Below, piece by piece: positions 16,373 through 24,976 of a stretch of DNA of 64,000 nt. This DNA comes from a virus. The notes under the pieces were generated by a model that ran no database searches, was not told the DNA's origin, and saw only the letters and a list, made by a program, of their open reading frames with translations. The stretch is taken from positions 1 to 64,000 of the IMG/VR virus record IMGVR_UViG_3300042535_000023, one strand, 5' to 3'. The first letter of the stretch is position 1. The number at the start of each line of letters is the position of its first letter. The translations under genes and the position numbers were made by a program.

Positions 16373-16885
16373 TTAATTCTCTAATTCATTTGTCTGTCTC
16401 GACACAATCTCCGCCATTACTAAATCACAAAGTTCACTTAATACTCCCATACCACTTATTGAACTTAAAACAAAAGAAGCATACTTCTTTATAACATCTA
16501 CACTATCCAATGGACAGATAGATAAAGGTATCATTTGAACACACTCTAAGTCTGAATAAGTGCTGCCTATAAATAGAACTTCGTCTGGTGTCACGCTGTA
16601 GTATTGTAATATCTGAACTATAACGTCCTTCTTTTTCTTCTGCGCCCAATAAAATGGGATACACTTTTTTCTGAATAAGTTGTAGGATATAGCGTTATCT
16701 GAAGACATAAAAACAAACTTAAACCCTTTCTTAAGCTCATTAATAGCCTCAAAATCCTTTAGATGATAAGTTTTAAAAGGAACATTCTGTAACTCATCAT
16801 AGTTTACTAAGCCTTCTGTTATTATACCATCAACTTCAGAAATAATCAACTTAATTTTCTTCATTTTCTCTAAAAACTCTTTCAT
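16373..16885 (-). CDS. KdsC-like HAD protein with altered catalytic site
   Basis: A 170-residue protein from ATG 16883-16885, preceded by AGAGGTGAATAGT; an upstream in-frame GTG overlaps the previous gene. It aligns with KdsC-type sugar-phosphate phosphatases, but motif I reads SEVDGIITEG where the family has D-x-D: the nucleophile Asp appears to be Glu. Motif IV reads FIGSTYSDLECV, with Ser where the first Asp is expected. Motif II (VFMSSD) and the motif III lysines (QKKKKD) remain. It may be inactive or have another role. It adjoins the sugar-nucleotide genes. Confidence 0.7.
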   Translation of the reverse strand: MKEFLEKMKKIKLIISEVDGIITEGLVNYDELQNVPFKTYHLKDFEAINELKKGFKFVFMSSDNAISYNLFRKKCIPFYWAQKKKKDVIVQILQYYSVTPDEVLFIGSTYSDLECVQMIPLSICPLDSVDVIKKYASFVLSSISGMGVLSELCDLVMAEIVSRQTNELEN

Positions 16886-16886
16886 A

Positions 16887-17699
16887 CTATTCACCTCTAA
16901 GTGTTGGCCCGTACTCCTTTAATTTCTCAAGTTGCTGTTTCAATGGTGGTATGTCTAACTTAGGAGCACTATAAATAGAAGATAAAGTCCTATCACATTT
17001 CACAATAGTTTTATATTCATTAACTACAACATCCAAACTAAAAACGTCTGAAATTAATTTTGTTAGTTCATATTTATTAAATGAATCTGGAGAATGGAGG
17101 TGCTTCACTCCTTCCCAATATAAATTTTCTTTTATTATTATATCACAAATCTTTGCAAATGTCAAGCAAGTTATACCATTCCAAAAATGATTTGTATATC
17201 CATTAACTGTTTTACCTTCATTACTTTTTACCCACTCAAGTAAAGATACTTTATTTCTAAGCTCCTCCCCTATAATAGATGTCCTTATGACGCAACAGTT
17301 ATCTGGCTCTCCTAAAGATTTTGTTCTTCCATAAATATCGATGGCATCATGCAAAGACTCTTCATTATATGCACCTTTAGCGCCCGAAAAAACACAGTCG
17401 GTAGTGACGTGAATGAATTTAGCCCCAACATGTTCACAATGGTTTGCTACCCTCCAAGGAAAAGCAGAGTTTGCTAAAATAAAATCTACTGGATTAATTT
17501 TATTTCTTTGTTTTATTACTCCTATACAGTTAATAACCACATCCCCTTTAACTATAGAAGTAAAACTATTACCTCGTACTTTGGTAGCATCTACCATCTT
17601 CCTTGTTACACCAACAACATCATATTTTTTTAAAGAATTTAGATATGTAAAAACATATCTCCCTAACATACCTGTGCTACCTAATACAAATATTCTCAT
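16887..17699 (-). CDS. RmlD-like NAD(P)-dependent sugar-nucleotide reductase
   Basis: A 270-residue short-chain dehydrogenase of the extended RmlD type. It starts with the Rossmann motif VLGSTGMLGRYVF, continues with TTDCVFSG and the catalytic pair YGRTK (Tyr-x-x-x-Lys). In related loci such reductases act on the 4-keto-6-deoxy product of the adjacent dehydratase to complete a UDP-6-deoxy-HexNAc. It overlaps the dehydratase gene by four bases, so the two are translationally coupled. Exact stereochemistry cannot be read from sequence. Confidence 0.82.
   Translation of the reverse strand: MRIFVLGSTGMLGRYVFTYLNSLKKYDVVGVTRKMVDATKVRGNSFTSIVKGDVVINCIGVIKQRNKINPVDFILANSAFPWRVANHCEHVGAKFIHVTTDCVFSGAKGAYNEESLHDAIDIYGRTKSLGEPDNCCVIRTSIIGEELRNKVSLLEWVKSNEGKTVNGYTNHFWNGITCLTFAKICDIIIKENLYWEGVKHLHSPDSFNKYELTKLISDVFSLDVVVNEYKTIVKCDRTLSSIYSAPKLDIPPLKQQLEKLKEYGPTLRGE
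17137..17165 (-). promoter_or_regulatory. Consensus sigma-70 promoter inside the RmlD-like gene
   Basis: Perfect TTGACA (17160-17165), 17-base spacer and perfect TATAAT (17137-17142) on the minus strand. It would transcribe the HAD gene, clamp loader and polymerase independently of the glycan cassette upstream. Confidence 0.75.
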
Positions 17700-18685
17700 A
17701 ATAAAAACCCTCCGTCTGACAGTAACTGCGCCAAAAATTCATAATCTTTTATATCATCTGAAGAAGAAAAGTCTTTAAAAGTTGTCTTAGTAAGACCTAC
17801 AACATGTTCGTAATCCCTATTAATATTCAACTCAGGAAGTATAACATAATAATCATCGTCAAAAATGTAGGTTCTTGGCGCCTCATGCTCTGATACCAAT
17901 ACCTCATCCATCTTTTCCCCCTCTCTTATACCTATTTCTTTTATAGATGTATTTTTATTTCCGTAGTGTTTTATTAAAACTTCAGCAAGAGTCTCTATAA
18001 AAAATGCTGGCATATTCATCACGTATGTTTCACCACCAACACTTTTTTCAGTGGCTTTAAAAAGTAAAGTAATAGCTTCAGGAAGAGTCAAAAAGAATCT
18101 GGTCATCTTTCCTGATGTAACAGTAATTTCATTAAACCTTTTTATCTGATCTATAAATAAAGGCACTACACTACCATTAGACCCCAGCACGTTACCACCA
18201 CGAATACAAACAAAATCGGTGTCGTCAGTTAAATTATTAGCCTGAATAACTATCTTCTCTCCTACAGCCTTAGTAAAACCATATAGATTGGTTGGAGCTA
18301 CCGCTTTGTCCGTACTAACATCAATAAACTTTTTAATCTTATGTCTAATAGCAGCATTAACCAGATTGGTGGTTCCTATTATATTAGTTTTAATGGCCTC
18401 TTGGGGTTGATTCTCACACACAGGGACATGTTTTAAGGCGGCCAAATGATATACATAATCTATACCACGTTCGAATACCCTCTCTACAGCATCGGCATCT
18501 CTAACATCACCTATAATAAACTCTATTCGTTTATCTTTGAACTTACGCTCCATAACTACTTGAGCAAGTTCTCCCCTTGAAAATATAATAATTTTCTTTG
18601 GGTCTTTTTCAAGTAACTGCTTGGTTAGTTCGTTTCCCCAGCTCCCAGACCCACCACTTAAAAGGATTACCCTATTTTTAAACAT
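17696..18685 (-). CDS. UDP-GlcNAc 4,6-dehydratase family protein (WbjB/CapE-like)
   Basis: A 329-residue extended short-chain dehydrogenase of the CapD/WbjB/FlaA1 group. I choose ATG 18683-18685 because TTAGGAGAAATAATA precedes it; the longer in-frame start lies inside the upstream gene. Motifs: LSGGSGSWGNELTKQLL (NAD binding), IIGDVRD, HLAALKHVPVCE, DVSTDKAVAPTNLYGFTK with Tyr-x-x-x-Lys, then GGNVLGSNGSVVPLF and MTRFFLTL. It should convert UDP-GlcNAc to a 4-keto-6-deoxy sugar, possibly with C5 epimerisation. With the reductase (16887) and the WbjD-like 2-epimerase (23904) it would make a UDP-2-acetamido-2,6-dideoxy-L-hexose. Confidence 0.88.
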   Translation of the reverse strand: MFKNRVILLSGGSGSWGNELTKQLLEKDPKKIIIFSRGELAQVVMERKFKDKRIEFIIGDVRDADAVERVFERGIDYVYHLAALKHVPVCENQPQEAIKTNIIGTTNLVNAAIRHKIKKFIDVSTDKAVAPTNLYGFTKAVGEKIVIQANNLTDDTDFVCIRGGNVLGSNGSVVPLFIDQIKRFNEITVTSGKMTRFFLTLPEAITLLFKATEKSVGGETYVMNMPAFFIETLAEVLIKHYGNKNTSIKEIGIREGEKMDEVLVSEHEAPRTYIFDDDYYVILPELNINRDYEHVVGLTKTTFKDFSSSDDIKDYEFLAQLLSDGGFLL

Positions 18686-18696
18686 TATTATTTCTC

Positions 18697-19326
18697 CTAA
18701 TTTAATTTCCATAGGGACATTTGTTTATTATGCCCAGCATCATAATATCTCCATACATCTTCGTCATGTACTTCTAATGGCGCGCCAAGATTAAAAGGCT
18801 CTATCTCCAAATTAATATGCTTATAACCAGCTTCGACTGCTAATTCTTGTTTAGTTAACTCCCTGTTGACTTTTAACCAATTATGCTCGGTAGCTAGTAG
18901 GTATTTAGAACCACTTGCATAAAAATTCTTTAGGGCGCTTGAAACAAAAGAGTTAGGTAAATGAAAAAGACAATCCCTACATATAATTAAGTCTGTTTTT
19001 GGTAGCAATTCATTAACCATATCCAACTCAACGAAAGATATATTAGGATAAGTATCTAAATTTCTTTTTATAGCCAAATCATTTATATCATACCCTGTAT
19101 AAACTACATTTGTCAAATCCACAAGGTGCATCCAATTCTCAAACAACCCACAAGGGCAATCACTGATAGATTTTATGCCATATTTTTTAATTATACTATT
19201 TATAAACTCTATAGTTCCTGCCTGTTTAACTTGCTCAGGTTCGCTTCCAGGACCACAAGAACATCTACCATTACTCACCTCAAGATTGTAATGATATTTA
19301 AAAGTTTCTTTATTTTTTATACCCAT
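18697..19326 (-). CDS. Class I methyltransferase-like protein
   Basis: A 209-residue protein with a degenerate SAM-binding core: ISDCPCGLFENW occupies the motif I position (usually D-x-G-x-G), followed by VYTGYDINDLAI (motif II, acidic Asp) and DLIICRDCLFHLPNS (motif IV region). These elements are in the right order and spacing for a Rossmann methyltransferase. Loss of the Gly-rich loop makes activity uncertain. The start overlaps the upstream stop (TAATG). In the glycan cassette a sugar O-methyl group is the likely product. Confidence 0.68.
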   Translation of the reverse strand: MGIKNKETFKYHYNLEVSNGRCSCGPGSEPEQVKQAGTIEFINSIIKKYGIKSISDCPCGLFENWMHLVDLTNVVYTGYDINDLAIKRNLDTYPNISFVELDMVNELLPKTDLIICRDCLFHLPNSFVSSALKNFYASGSKYLLATEHNWLKVNRELTKQELAVEAGYKHINLEIEPFNLGAPLEVHDEDVWRYYDAGHNKQMSLWKLN

Positions 19327-19895
19327 TATAACACCAATTCATTTAAAATTTGCTCAATAGCATAGGTCCTTTGCTCTGCCACGCATTCATAAAAACCCTT
19401 TTTATTGATCTCTTCTAATTTCTGAATAAGGTATTTCTCCACACGATCACTAAGTGCTTGACAAGAATCAGTCATATGTTGGGACCTATCATTAACACGG
19501 AAGTCTTCACGCTTAATAGTCTCTATAGAAAGTCTATCCATCATTTCCCCAATACTGTAGACTACATCGTCGCTGACCCAAGATATTGCTTCTGTAGGTT
19601 CTTTAACAGACTTAACCGTAGCAATATATTTATTAATATGAGCTTTAGACGCAACACGATATTCCCCTACTGACCTGGCAACCCACTCTAAATCTGCTAT
19701 TAATTTATTATCTACAGTGTCTTTTTTACGCTCAGCTATCACAAGTGCATTCGCTTTATAGCAACGAAAATTAGCGTCAGCAAGAATCTCTACAAACTCC
19801 ATAATTCTTTGGGTCTCTTCAGCTGAAAAATGGTTGTTAAAAATACTTTCTACGTGTTCAAAAAATGGTTTAAAATCTATAGTTTCTAATATCAT
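19326..19895 (-). CDS. Glycan-cluster protein of unknown function
   Basis: A 189-residue helical protein. A motif SIGEMMDRLSIETIKRED (about residues 113-130) resembles the I-G-x-x-x-D-R-L-S-I-x-x-x-K signature of small uncharacterised proteins found in polysaccharide and LPS gene clusters. No catalytic residues can be named. AAGGAGAGA precedes the start and overlaps the natural end of the frameshifted methyltransferase upstream. Confidence 0.62.
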   Translation of the reverse strand: MILETIDFKPFFEHVESIFNNHFSAEETQRIMEFVEILADANFRCYKANALVIAERKKDTVDNKLIADLEWVARSVGEYRVASKAHINKYIATVKSVKEPTEAISWVSDDVVYSIGEMMDRLSIETIKREDFRVNDRSQHMTDSCQALSDRVEKYLIQKLEEINKKGFYECVAEQRTYAIEQILNELVL

Positions 19896-19897
19896 AC

Positions 19898-20018
19898 TTA
19901 TCTCTCCTTTATAGCTAAAAATGCGGGACCAAATATAAATATTTCGTAGCCCCTTTCTTTATAAAAATCAGGCCAAAGACTAATCAAATGTTTTTGGTGA
20001 ACATTGCCAGTTTTTTTT
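19898..20018 (-). other. Frameshifted 3' end of the methyltransferase gene
   Basis: The methyltransferase frame runs into TAG at 19980 shortly after an eight-A run (20011-20018, T on the plus strand). Removing one A gives an open frame to TAA 19898-19900, with a continuation GNVHQKHLISLWPDFYKERG and a final strand ending FLAIKER. That is the expected C-terminal helix-strand of such enzymes, and it ends exactly before the next ribosome binding site. Whether this is a sequencing error, a true mutation or slippage cannot be told here. Confidence 0.75.
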
Positions 20019-20465
20019 CATACAGGAATCATTACCACTTTCTCCTATAGGACCACCAATTATTGCGTACTTACTAAATGAATTTTCTATAAGTTCAAAA
20101 ACAATATCGTGAGCCTCTTGTGTTAAATGCTCTAACATATGATGACATAAAACAACATCATACTTCTTTTCTGGCTTAAAGTCAAGTATATTCATACATA
20201 AATACTCACCTTCAGGCCCATTATTTTTTCTCCAGTCAACATCTTTTTCAAATATATCTATACCTGTTATAGCTTTACCATTAAAAACATTAAATAAAAT
20301 ATCATAATTGTGAAAATTATCTATAGGCTGTCCATCAAAAGAACTACTTCCTAAATCCAAAACTGTAGTTATATTAGAAGAACTTATTTTATCTTTTAAT
20401 GTCTTTATCACTTGTTTAATTGGCCAGGTGTTATCTTTTGGTGCTTCAACTTTCTTTCTCCTCAT
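19980..20465 (-). CDS. SAM-dependent methyltransferase, frameshifted near the C-terminus
   Basis: As read, 161 residues; with the frameshift at 20011-20018 corrected it would be 188 and end at 19898. Motif I is TVLDLGSSSFDG, motif II AITGIDIFEKDV, and motif IV YDVVLCHHMLEHLTQEAHD, the pattern of small-molecule class I methyltransferases. The last residues in the current frame (NWQCSPKTFD) do not fit the fold, whereas the alternative frame supplies the missing C-terminal helix and strand. It belongs to the glycan cassette and probably methylates a sugar or sugar nucleotide. Confidence 0.78.
   Translation of the reverse strand: MRRKKVEAPKDNTWPIKQVIKTLKDKISSSNITTVLDLGSSSFDGQPIDNFHNYDILFNVFNGKAITGIDIFEKDVDWRKNNGPEGEYLCMNILDFKPEKKYDVVLCHHMLEHLTQEAHDIVFELIENSFSKYAIIGGPIGESGNDSCMKKNWQCSPKTFD
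20157..20185 (-). promoter_or_regulatory. Possible promoter inside the frameshifted methyltransferase gene
   Basis: TTGACT (20180-20185), 17-base spacer, TATGAT (20157-20162) on the minus strand. Each box differs from consensus by one base, so this is weaker support than for the other internal promoters. Confidence 0.4.
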
Positions 20466-20474
20466 AAAAATCTC

Positions 20475-21230
20475 CTATTCTTGCGCCATATTTTTAGCAT
20501 CTTCTGGTCTGCTACCACTTCTGCGCTCTACTGCCTCATGATGATATACTATAGAGGATCTACTCATGGTAAAATGGGCCCCTGCTCTACTACAGCGACC
20601 AAAGAATCGTGCGTCAGGAGTATCCCCACCTCTGAATATCAGTTCCCAAGGACCAGCTATTTCCCAATATTTTTTTGGAATAAGATAGGGCATAGTATTA
20701 GTGGCCTTCCATCCTCCACGCTCTTCTTCAGAAACTAATCTATCCTCAAATATCCTATCATACATTTCAAGGAACCCAACTATATTAAATTTTCCATATT
20801 CAGGTATACCAAAATCGGCAGTATCAATATTTGGTCCTCTAATGGGGGAGATGTGTGCGGAATTAACTATATCATTTTCATTAGCGTACTTTACAAGATT
20901 CAATAACCAATCCTTACCGAAATACATATCAGTATTAACTAAACCACAGTAATTATTTAGTTTAAACCCATAATCAAAACCACAATTCATCATGCCCCTT
21001 AGATTAGGCACGTAAGGAACAGCGTGATTTGTTTTATACTCAACGATATGTACATTACTATGCTTAGTCTTTAAATCAATTAAATAATCAGAAACCTCTT
21101 TTGTTGGTCCCCAAGTTACAACAATATAGTCAAAATTATCATAACCAGAATTAATAAGAATAGCATCTGTCGAAAAACGTAACATCTCAAATGCTGTTGA
21201 AACACAATTAAAAATAGACACTCTTTCCAT
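20475..21230 (-). CDS. GT-A glycosyltransferase
   Basis: A 251-residue glycosyltransferase-like protein. FDYIVVTWGPTKEVSDYL and a Rossmann-like strand pattern in the first 100 residues lead to YCGLVNTDMYFGKDWL, where N-T-D occupies the D-x-D metal and nucleotide-sugar site. A later segment (NTMPYLIPKKYWEIAGPW) resembles the acceptor-side motif of family 2 enzymes. Donor and acceptor are not predictable. It is transcribed with methyltransferases on either side. Confidence 0.75.
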   Translation of the reverse strand: MERVSIFNCVSTAFEMLRFSTDAILINSGYDNFDYIVVTWGPTKEVSDYLIDLKTKHSNVHIVEYKTNHAVPYVPNLRGMMNCGFDYGFKLNNYCGLVNTDMYFGKDWLLNLVKYANENDIVNSAHISPIRGPNIDTADFGIPEYGKFNIVGFLEMYDRIFEDRLVSEEERGGWKATNTMPYLIPKKYWEIAGPWELIFRGGDTPDARFFGRCSRAGAHFTMSRSSIVYHHEAVERRSGSRPEDAKNMAQE

Positions 21231-21241
21231 AATTAGCTCCT

Positions 21242-21859
21242 TTAATACATATTTTTAAATAAATCTTGTTGAGGGTTAATAAAAGTAGTGATTTCTTTTA
21301 TTTTTTGGGCTACAGCCCACATAACTATGCTAGGCTGAGTAGGACTAAAAACTGAAGGTATTGATACTTCTTCTCCTGAAAGTCCGCTAACTTTAAAGTA
21401 TAACACTTCAAAACCATTACTACTAAGGGCGACTTTAATTACCTCAGGACTAAAGGCGTAAAAACCATGCTGATATAGACCATTAGCTACGGTATGCAAC
21501 ATATAAAAACCGCCTAGTTTTATCATACTAAAACTTGTTGCTAAAACCTGTTTAACATCGAACACGTGTTCTATTGTACCTATATCAATAACTGCATGAT
21601 ATTTATTAACATGCTCTATAGGTGCTGGATTATTAAGATCAAAATTATAATTAGCAGACTTATCGAATAAATCTAGAGTATAAGCCTCTATCTCTTTCTT
21701 CTTTCTAAACCAATCAGCAAAATCATATACCCCTTTATACCTATCTGGCATTTTTTGTTCGGCTACATTTTTATGAACACCATATATTAATACAGGGCCC
21801 TCAGTAATGTAATTAAACATCTCATCGTAATACTTAAAATAGTCTGGGCTCATTGTCAT
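21242..21859 (-). CDS. Methyltransferase-like protein of glycan cassette
   Basis: A 205-residue protein. The second half fits a SAM methyltransferase: YHAVIDIGTIEHVFDVKQVL (motif IV and following helix), LGGFYMLHTVANG and GFYAFSPEVI. The N-terminal half has LIYGVHKN and YTLDLFD in place of the normal motif I region, so SAM binding is uncertain. Similar proteins with the D-x-G-T-x-E-H-V-F-D pattern occur in surface glycan clusters. The ribosome binding site is weak and the gene probably depends on coupling with the sulfotransferase upstream. Confidence 0.65.
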   Translation of the reverse strand: MTMSPDYFKYYDEMFNYITEGPVLIYGVHKNVAEQKMPDRYKGVYDFADWFRKKKEIEAYTLDLFDKSANYNFDLNNPAPIEHVNKYHAVIDIGTIEHVFDVKQVLATSFSMIKLGGFYMLHTVANGLYQHGFYAFSPEVIKVALSSNGFEVLYFKVSGLSGEEVSIPSVFSPTQPSIVMWAVAQKIKEITTFINPQQDLFKNMY

Positions 21860-21862
21860 TTT

Positions 21863-22531
21863 TTATATACCATAACCTAAAATTTTAATATAATTTTCTA
21901 ACTCTGGGGTAAGTACTTCTTTAACTCTTTCAATATGTTCTTCTTTTTTCCAATTATTTATAGAGTTTTTATCTATAGGTCTAGGTGAATTTAACGACTG
22001 ATTTTTTTTCAATTTTGCTTGAGGTAAATTATAAAAATTATTAAAAGTGTCGTTAAAAGGGCAGCCTATAAAATCAGAAACTCTACTTAATTCCGCTCTA
22101 GGATCTTCTACTAAATTCTCATATCTAACAAATATTACATTAGTATTATCTAAGTTATCAACATAGCATTGACTACCAGTAATGATTCTTTCAGGCTCCA
22201 CCCAGTAAATACTTGGATTAAATTTGTGCCTCGATACTAAAACATCTAAAGGATGCCTTACCATAAATATAATTTTATACCCGTATTGTTCTGTTAGAAG
22301 TCTACAAGTGTACTCTGGTGTAAATATGTCTGAATAGCCTATAGGTTGCTTTATAACAAAATATTTATAAGTATTCGGGACAACAACCCTACCAGGCCTT
22401 TCTAAAGGGTGGCGCTCCTCTTTAGAAAAAACAAAACAATCGTCAAAATAAGTCATAAGTAAACACATCATAGTTGTGCCTGCCCTAGGAAACCCACTTA
22501 TAAATACACCAGGTTTTCTAACTCTACCCAT
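21863..22531 (-). CDS. P-loop sulfotransferase of glycan cassette
   Basis: A 222-residue sulfotransferase. The PAPS 5'-phosphosulfate loop is FISGFPRAGTTMM (residues 9-21), and the 3'-phosphate segment IIFMVRHPLDVLVSRHKF is clear. VIFVRYENLVEDPRAELSRV is the usual strand-helix after it. It should add sulfate to a hydroxyl or amine, most likely on the glycan built by the neighbouring transferases. Methyltransferase genes flank it on both sides. Confidence 0.88.
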   Translation of the reverse strand: MGRVRKPGVFISGFPRAGTTMMCLLMTYFDDCFVFSKEERHPLERPGRVVVPNTYKYFVIKQPIGYSDIFTPEYTCRLLTEQYGYKIIFMVRHPLDVLVSRHKFNPSIYWVEPERIITGSQCYVDNLDNTNVIFVRYENLVEDPRAELSRVSDFIGCPFNDTFNNFYNLPQAKLKKNQSLNSPRPIDKNSINNWKKEEHIERVKEVLTPELENYIKILGYGI

Positions 22532-22535
22532 TAAA

Positions 22536-23063
22536 CTAGGCCCCCACCCACTCGTAACAACCTATAGCTACTAAACCATTATCATTAACACTTACATTTA
22601 ACAGAGTAAATCCAAGTTCGTATCTAATTTCTTTATCGCTCCAATGGTAATGATGTGTCTCAAATGGATTACCTATAGCATTACCGTCTTGAATACAAAC
22701 AGTTACAGGTATAGTTAAGTATATTCTACTCACATTGGTTTTCAGTTTATTTAAAAATTCTAAGGCGTCTTCTCTGGATAAATGTTCCAATACATCACCT
22801 AGAACCGCAACTGTATATTTTTTATTAAATTCAAATTGCCTCAAGTCTATGTTATATAATTCATTATAAAATTGAGGTAAATTATACTTAATTATATAAG
22901 GTTTCCAAGCCTCTATACCTTCTATCCAAGATACCCTACCTTTAAGTAATTTTCCCCATTTGCCCTCACCAATGCCTATATCTAAAACAACGTTGTTTGG
23001 ATTAGAAATAATCTTTCTAACTATGATATTGGTACCTAAATCTGATTGCTGTGATTGTGGCAT
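22536..23063 (-). CDS. Class I SAM-dependent methyltransferase
   Basis: A 175-residue methyltransferase with an intact SAM loop, VVLDIGIGEGKWGKLL (about residues 20-35), an acidic strand 2 (WIEGIEAW) and motif IV VAVLGDVLEHLSREDALEF, followed by a strand with RIYLTIPV. The C-terminal part has several His/Tyr residues (HHYHW) that may contact substrate. It overlaps the upstream glycosyltransferase by 28 bases. A small-molecule or sugar substrate is likely. Confidence 0.82.
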   Translation of the reverse strand: MPQSQQSDLGTNIIVRKIISNPNNVVLDIGIGEGKWGKLLKGRVSWIEGIEAWKPYIIKYNLPQFYNELYNIDLRQFEFNKKYTVAVLGDVLEHLSREDALEFLNKLKTNVSRIYLTIPVTVCIQDGNAIGNPFETHHYHWSDKEIRYELGFTLLNVSVNDNGLVAIGCYEWVGA

Positions 23064-23902
23064 AAAACCTCCCTCATTTTAATAGTGATAGTATTATCGA
23101 ATATATGTACATTTTCTTCATTAAGCATATTATTAAACTTCTGTGTCAATGGCGCTCCACCGTACCAATGTATTCCTGCTGAATCTTTATGTAATTTATC
23201 AGCATGATTTCCTATATATAACATATTTATTCCAATTTGCCAAGGAAAATTTATCAATGGAAAAACTATAGCGTCATGGAGCTTTGCTACAACTAGATCT
23301 TTAAAATTATCTTTAACCTCAGATATATTTTTTTCCTCTATACTCATAGTACCAAAACATTCATATACCTTAGGATCATAGTTTGTGAGCGCTTTATTAT
23401 AAACTTTAGTGAAAAATGCGTTGGCTCCCGCACTATACATAAAGGATACTGGAATGTAATCTTTCTTTGGGTAACCGTCAAAACAAATTAACCCTACATC
23501 AGCGCCTTCAAAAACAGACTCGTCTATAGACTTTGTAAATAAAATATCCATATCAGCTACTATACCACCACAGGTACTTAGAAGCTTCCAATTTAATAAA
23601 TCCTTTATATGAACGTCGGACATAGAATTAACTATATCTCTTGGTAGATCTAACATGTTGGGGTTAAACTCTATAATAGTTATAGGAAGTTTCTGTACCA
23701 TCTCAGAATAATCTGGACCACTATACTCTGTCTTATCTTGTTTCTCTACTATTACTTCATCTTGTACTCTATCTGATTGTAGGCAGTTCTTTATTAAATA
23801 TACTCCCCACCCTTTATTTAGCGCGCAAAAAGAAAAAAGGGTCATGTAGCGCATATAAGACATAGTCTCATTACCCCAATAAAAATAAATATCTTTTTTC
23901 AT
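23036..23902 (-). CDS. Glycosyltransferase with DXD sugar-binding motif
   Basis: A 288-residue protein of the capsular/DXD glycosyltransferase type. It opens with IYFYWGNETMSYMRYMTLFS and has the signature DLLNWKLLSTCGGIVADMD, in which D-M-D is the metal and nucleotide-sugar site. Related enzymes (family 32-like) add hexoses to cell-surface polymers. A conserved GGA-type loop (HWYGGAPLTQKF) is near the C-terminus. The cytoplasmic location is inferred from the absence of a membrane segment. Confidence 0.82.
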   Translation of the reverse strand: MKKDIYFYWGNETMSYMRYMTLFSFCALNKGWGVYLIKNCLQSDRVQDEVIVEKQDKTEYSGPDYSEMVQKLPITIIEFNPNMLDLPRDIVNSMSDVHIKDLLNWKLLSTCGGIVADMDILFTKSIDESVFEGADVGLICFDGYPKKDYIPVSFMYSAGANAFFTKVYNKALTNYDPKVYECFGTMSIEEKNISEVKDNFKDLVVAKLHDAIVFPLINFPWQIGINMLYIGNHADKLHKDSAGIHWYGGAPLTQKFNNMLNEENVHIFDNTITIKMREVLCHNHSNQI

Positions 23903-23903
23903 A

Positions 23904-24974
23904 TTACTTCCCTAATAAAATATTAATAACTATATCAGATACATTTTCCACCAAATAATCTGCTGGAGGTATCCATTTATTATCCCTCTTCTGAATAAGA
24001 TTAAATGATTCTAACATATTTTCATACTTTGTACCAGTTAAAATTGATGAGCCACACTCAATTAGTTCTTGTCTCTCTGTTGATTCACGAATTATTAATG
24101 AAGGGATACCAAATAAACAGGAGATTTCTGGATTAGAGCCTGAATCACTTACTAATAAATCAGCCGTTTTACTTAATTTATTAAACTCAAAAAACCCTAG
24201 TGAACTACTCACTATAACATTTTTTGGATGGAATATCAAATCATATTTTGACATTTTATCTTTTGTTCTTGGATGTAGCGACACCACTACTTTATATTGC
24301 TCTGACATCTTGTTTACTAACCTAACAATATTAGTTAAACTTTCTCTATTATCCACATTTTCCGCGCGGTGAAAAGTTACTAATACAAATGGAACAGCAT
24401 TTAGTCCTAAATCATTAACAACATTACTTGAGTCTATTTCATCTTTCCAATAGTTTAATACCTCATAAATAGGATTACCGGTTTTAAATATATAATTCTT
24501 ACAGTAACCTTCATTTATAAGGTTTTGTTTACTATTCTCTGTGTAAGGAAGATTGTAGGTAGATAACATATCGATAATTTTACGATTAGTTTCTTCAGGA
24601 ACTCTAGGATCAAAAGCGCGACTCCCAGCCTCCATATGGATTATTGGTATTTTATATCTATTAGCAACTAAAGCCAACAATCCTGAGTTGGTGTCCCCCA
24701 AAATCAATATTTTATCGGGTTTTTCTTTTAGAAGTATACGTTCAAAATCAAATATAGCTGCACCTAAAAATTCTCCAAAAGAACCACACGGTCCAGGCAA
24801 AGTATAGTCTGGTTCTCGTATTTTTAAATCTTTAAAAAACCTACCACTTAAATCGTAATCAAAATTTTGGTTGGTATATAGCAGGAAGTGCTGTACTAAT
24901 TCATCTAACTTTTTAATTATCAAATGTAGGCGAATCAGCTCCGGGCGGGTTCCAACGACGGTTAAAATCTTCAT
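23904..24974 (-). CDS. Non-hydrolysing UDP-HexNAc 2-epimerase (WbjD/CapG-like)
   Basis: A 356-residue epimerase. Family motifs include VVGTRPELIRL (residues 6-16), GDTNSGLLA, HMEAGSRAFDPRVPEETNRK, YTENSKQNLINEG, VTFHRAENVDN and SDSGSNPEISCLFGIP. The segment FDPRVPEE..R, together with KTGNP..EVL, is closer to the WbjD/CapG enzymes of UDP-L-6-deoxy-HexNAc pathways than to WecB, which makes UDP-ManNAc. It would catalyse the last C2 epimerisation after the dehydratase (17696) and reductase (16887). The assignment to the exact sugar is inference. Confidence 0.87.
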   Translation of the reverse strand: MKILTVVGTRPELIRLHLIIKKLDELVQHFLLYTNQNFDYDLSGRFFKDLKIREPDYTLPGPCGSFGEFLGAAIFDFERILLKEKPDKILILGDTNSGLLALVANRYKIPIIHMEAGSRAFDPRVPEETNRKIIDMLSTYNLPYTENSKQNLINEGYCKNYIFKTGNPIYEVLNYWKDEIDSSNVVNDLGLNAVPFVLVTFHRAENVDNRESLTNIVRLVNKMSEQYKVVVSLHPRTKDKMSKYDLIFHPKNVIVSSSLGFFEFNKLSKTADLLVSDSGSNPEISCLFGIPSLIIRESTERQELIECGSSILTGTKYENMLESFNLIQKRDNKWIPPADYLVENVSDIVINILLGK

Positions 24975-24976
24975 TT

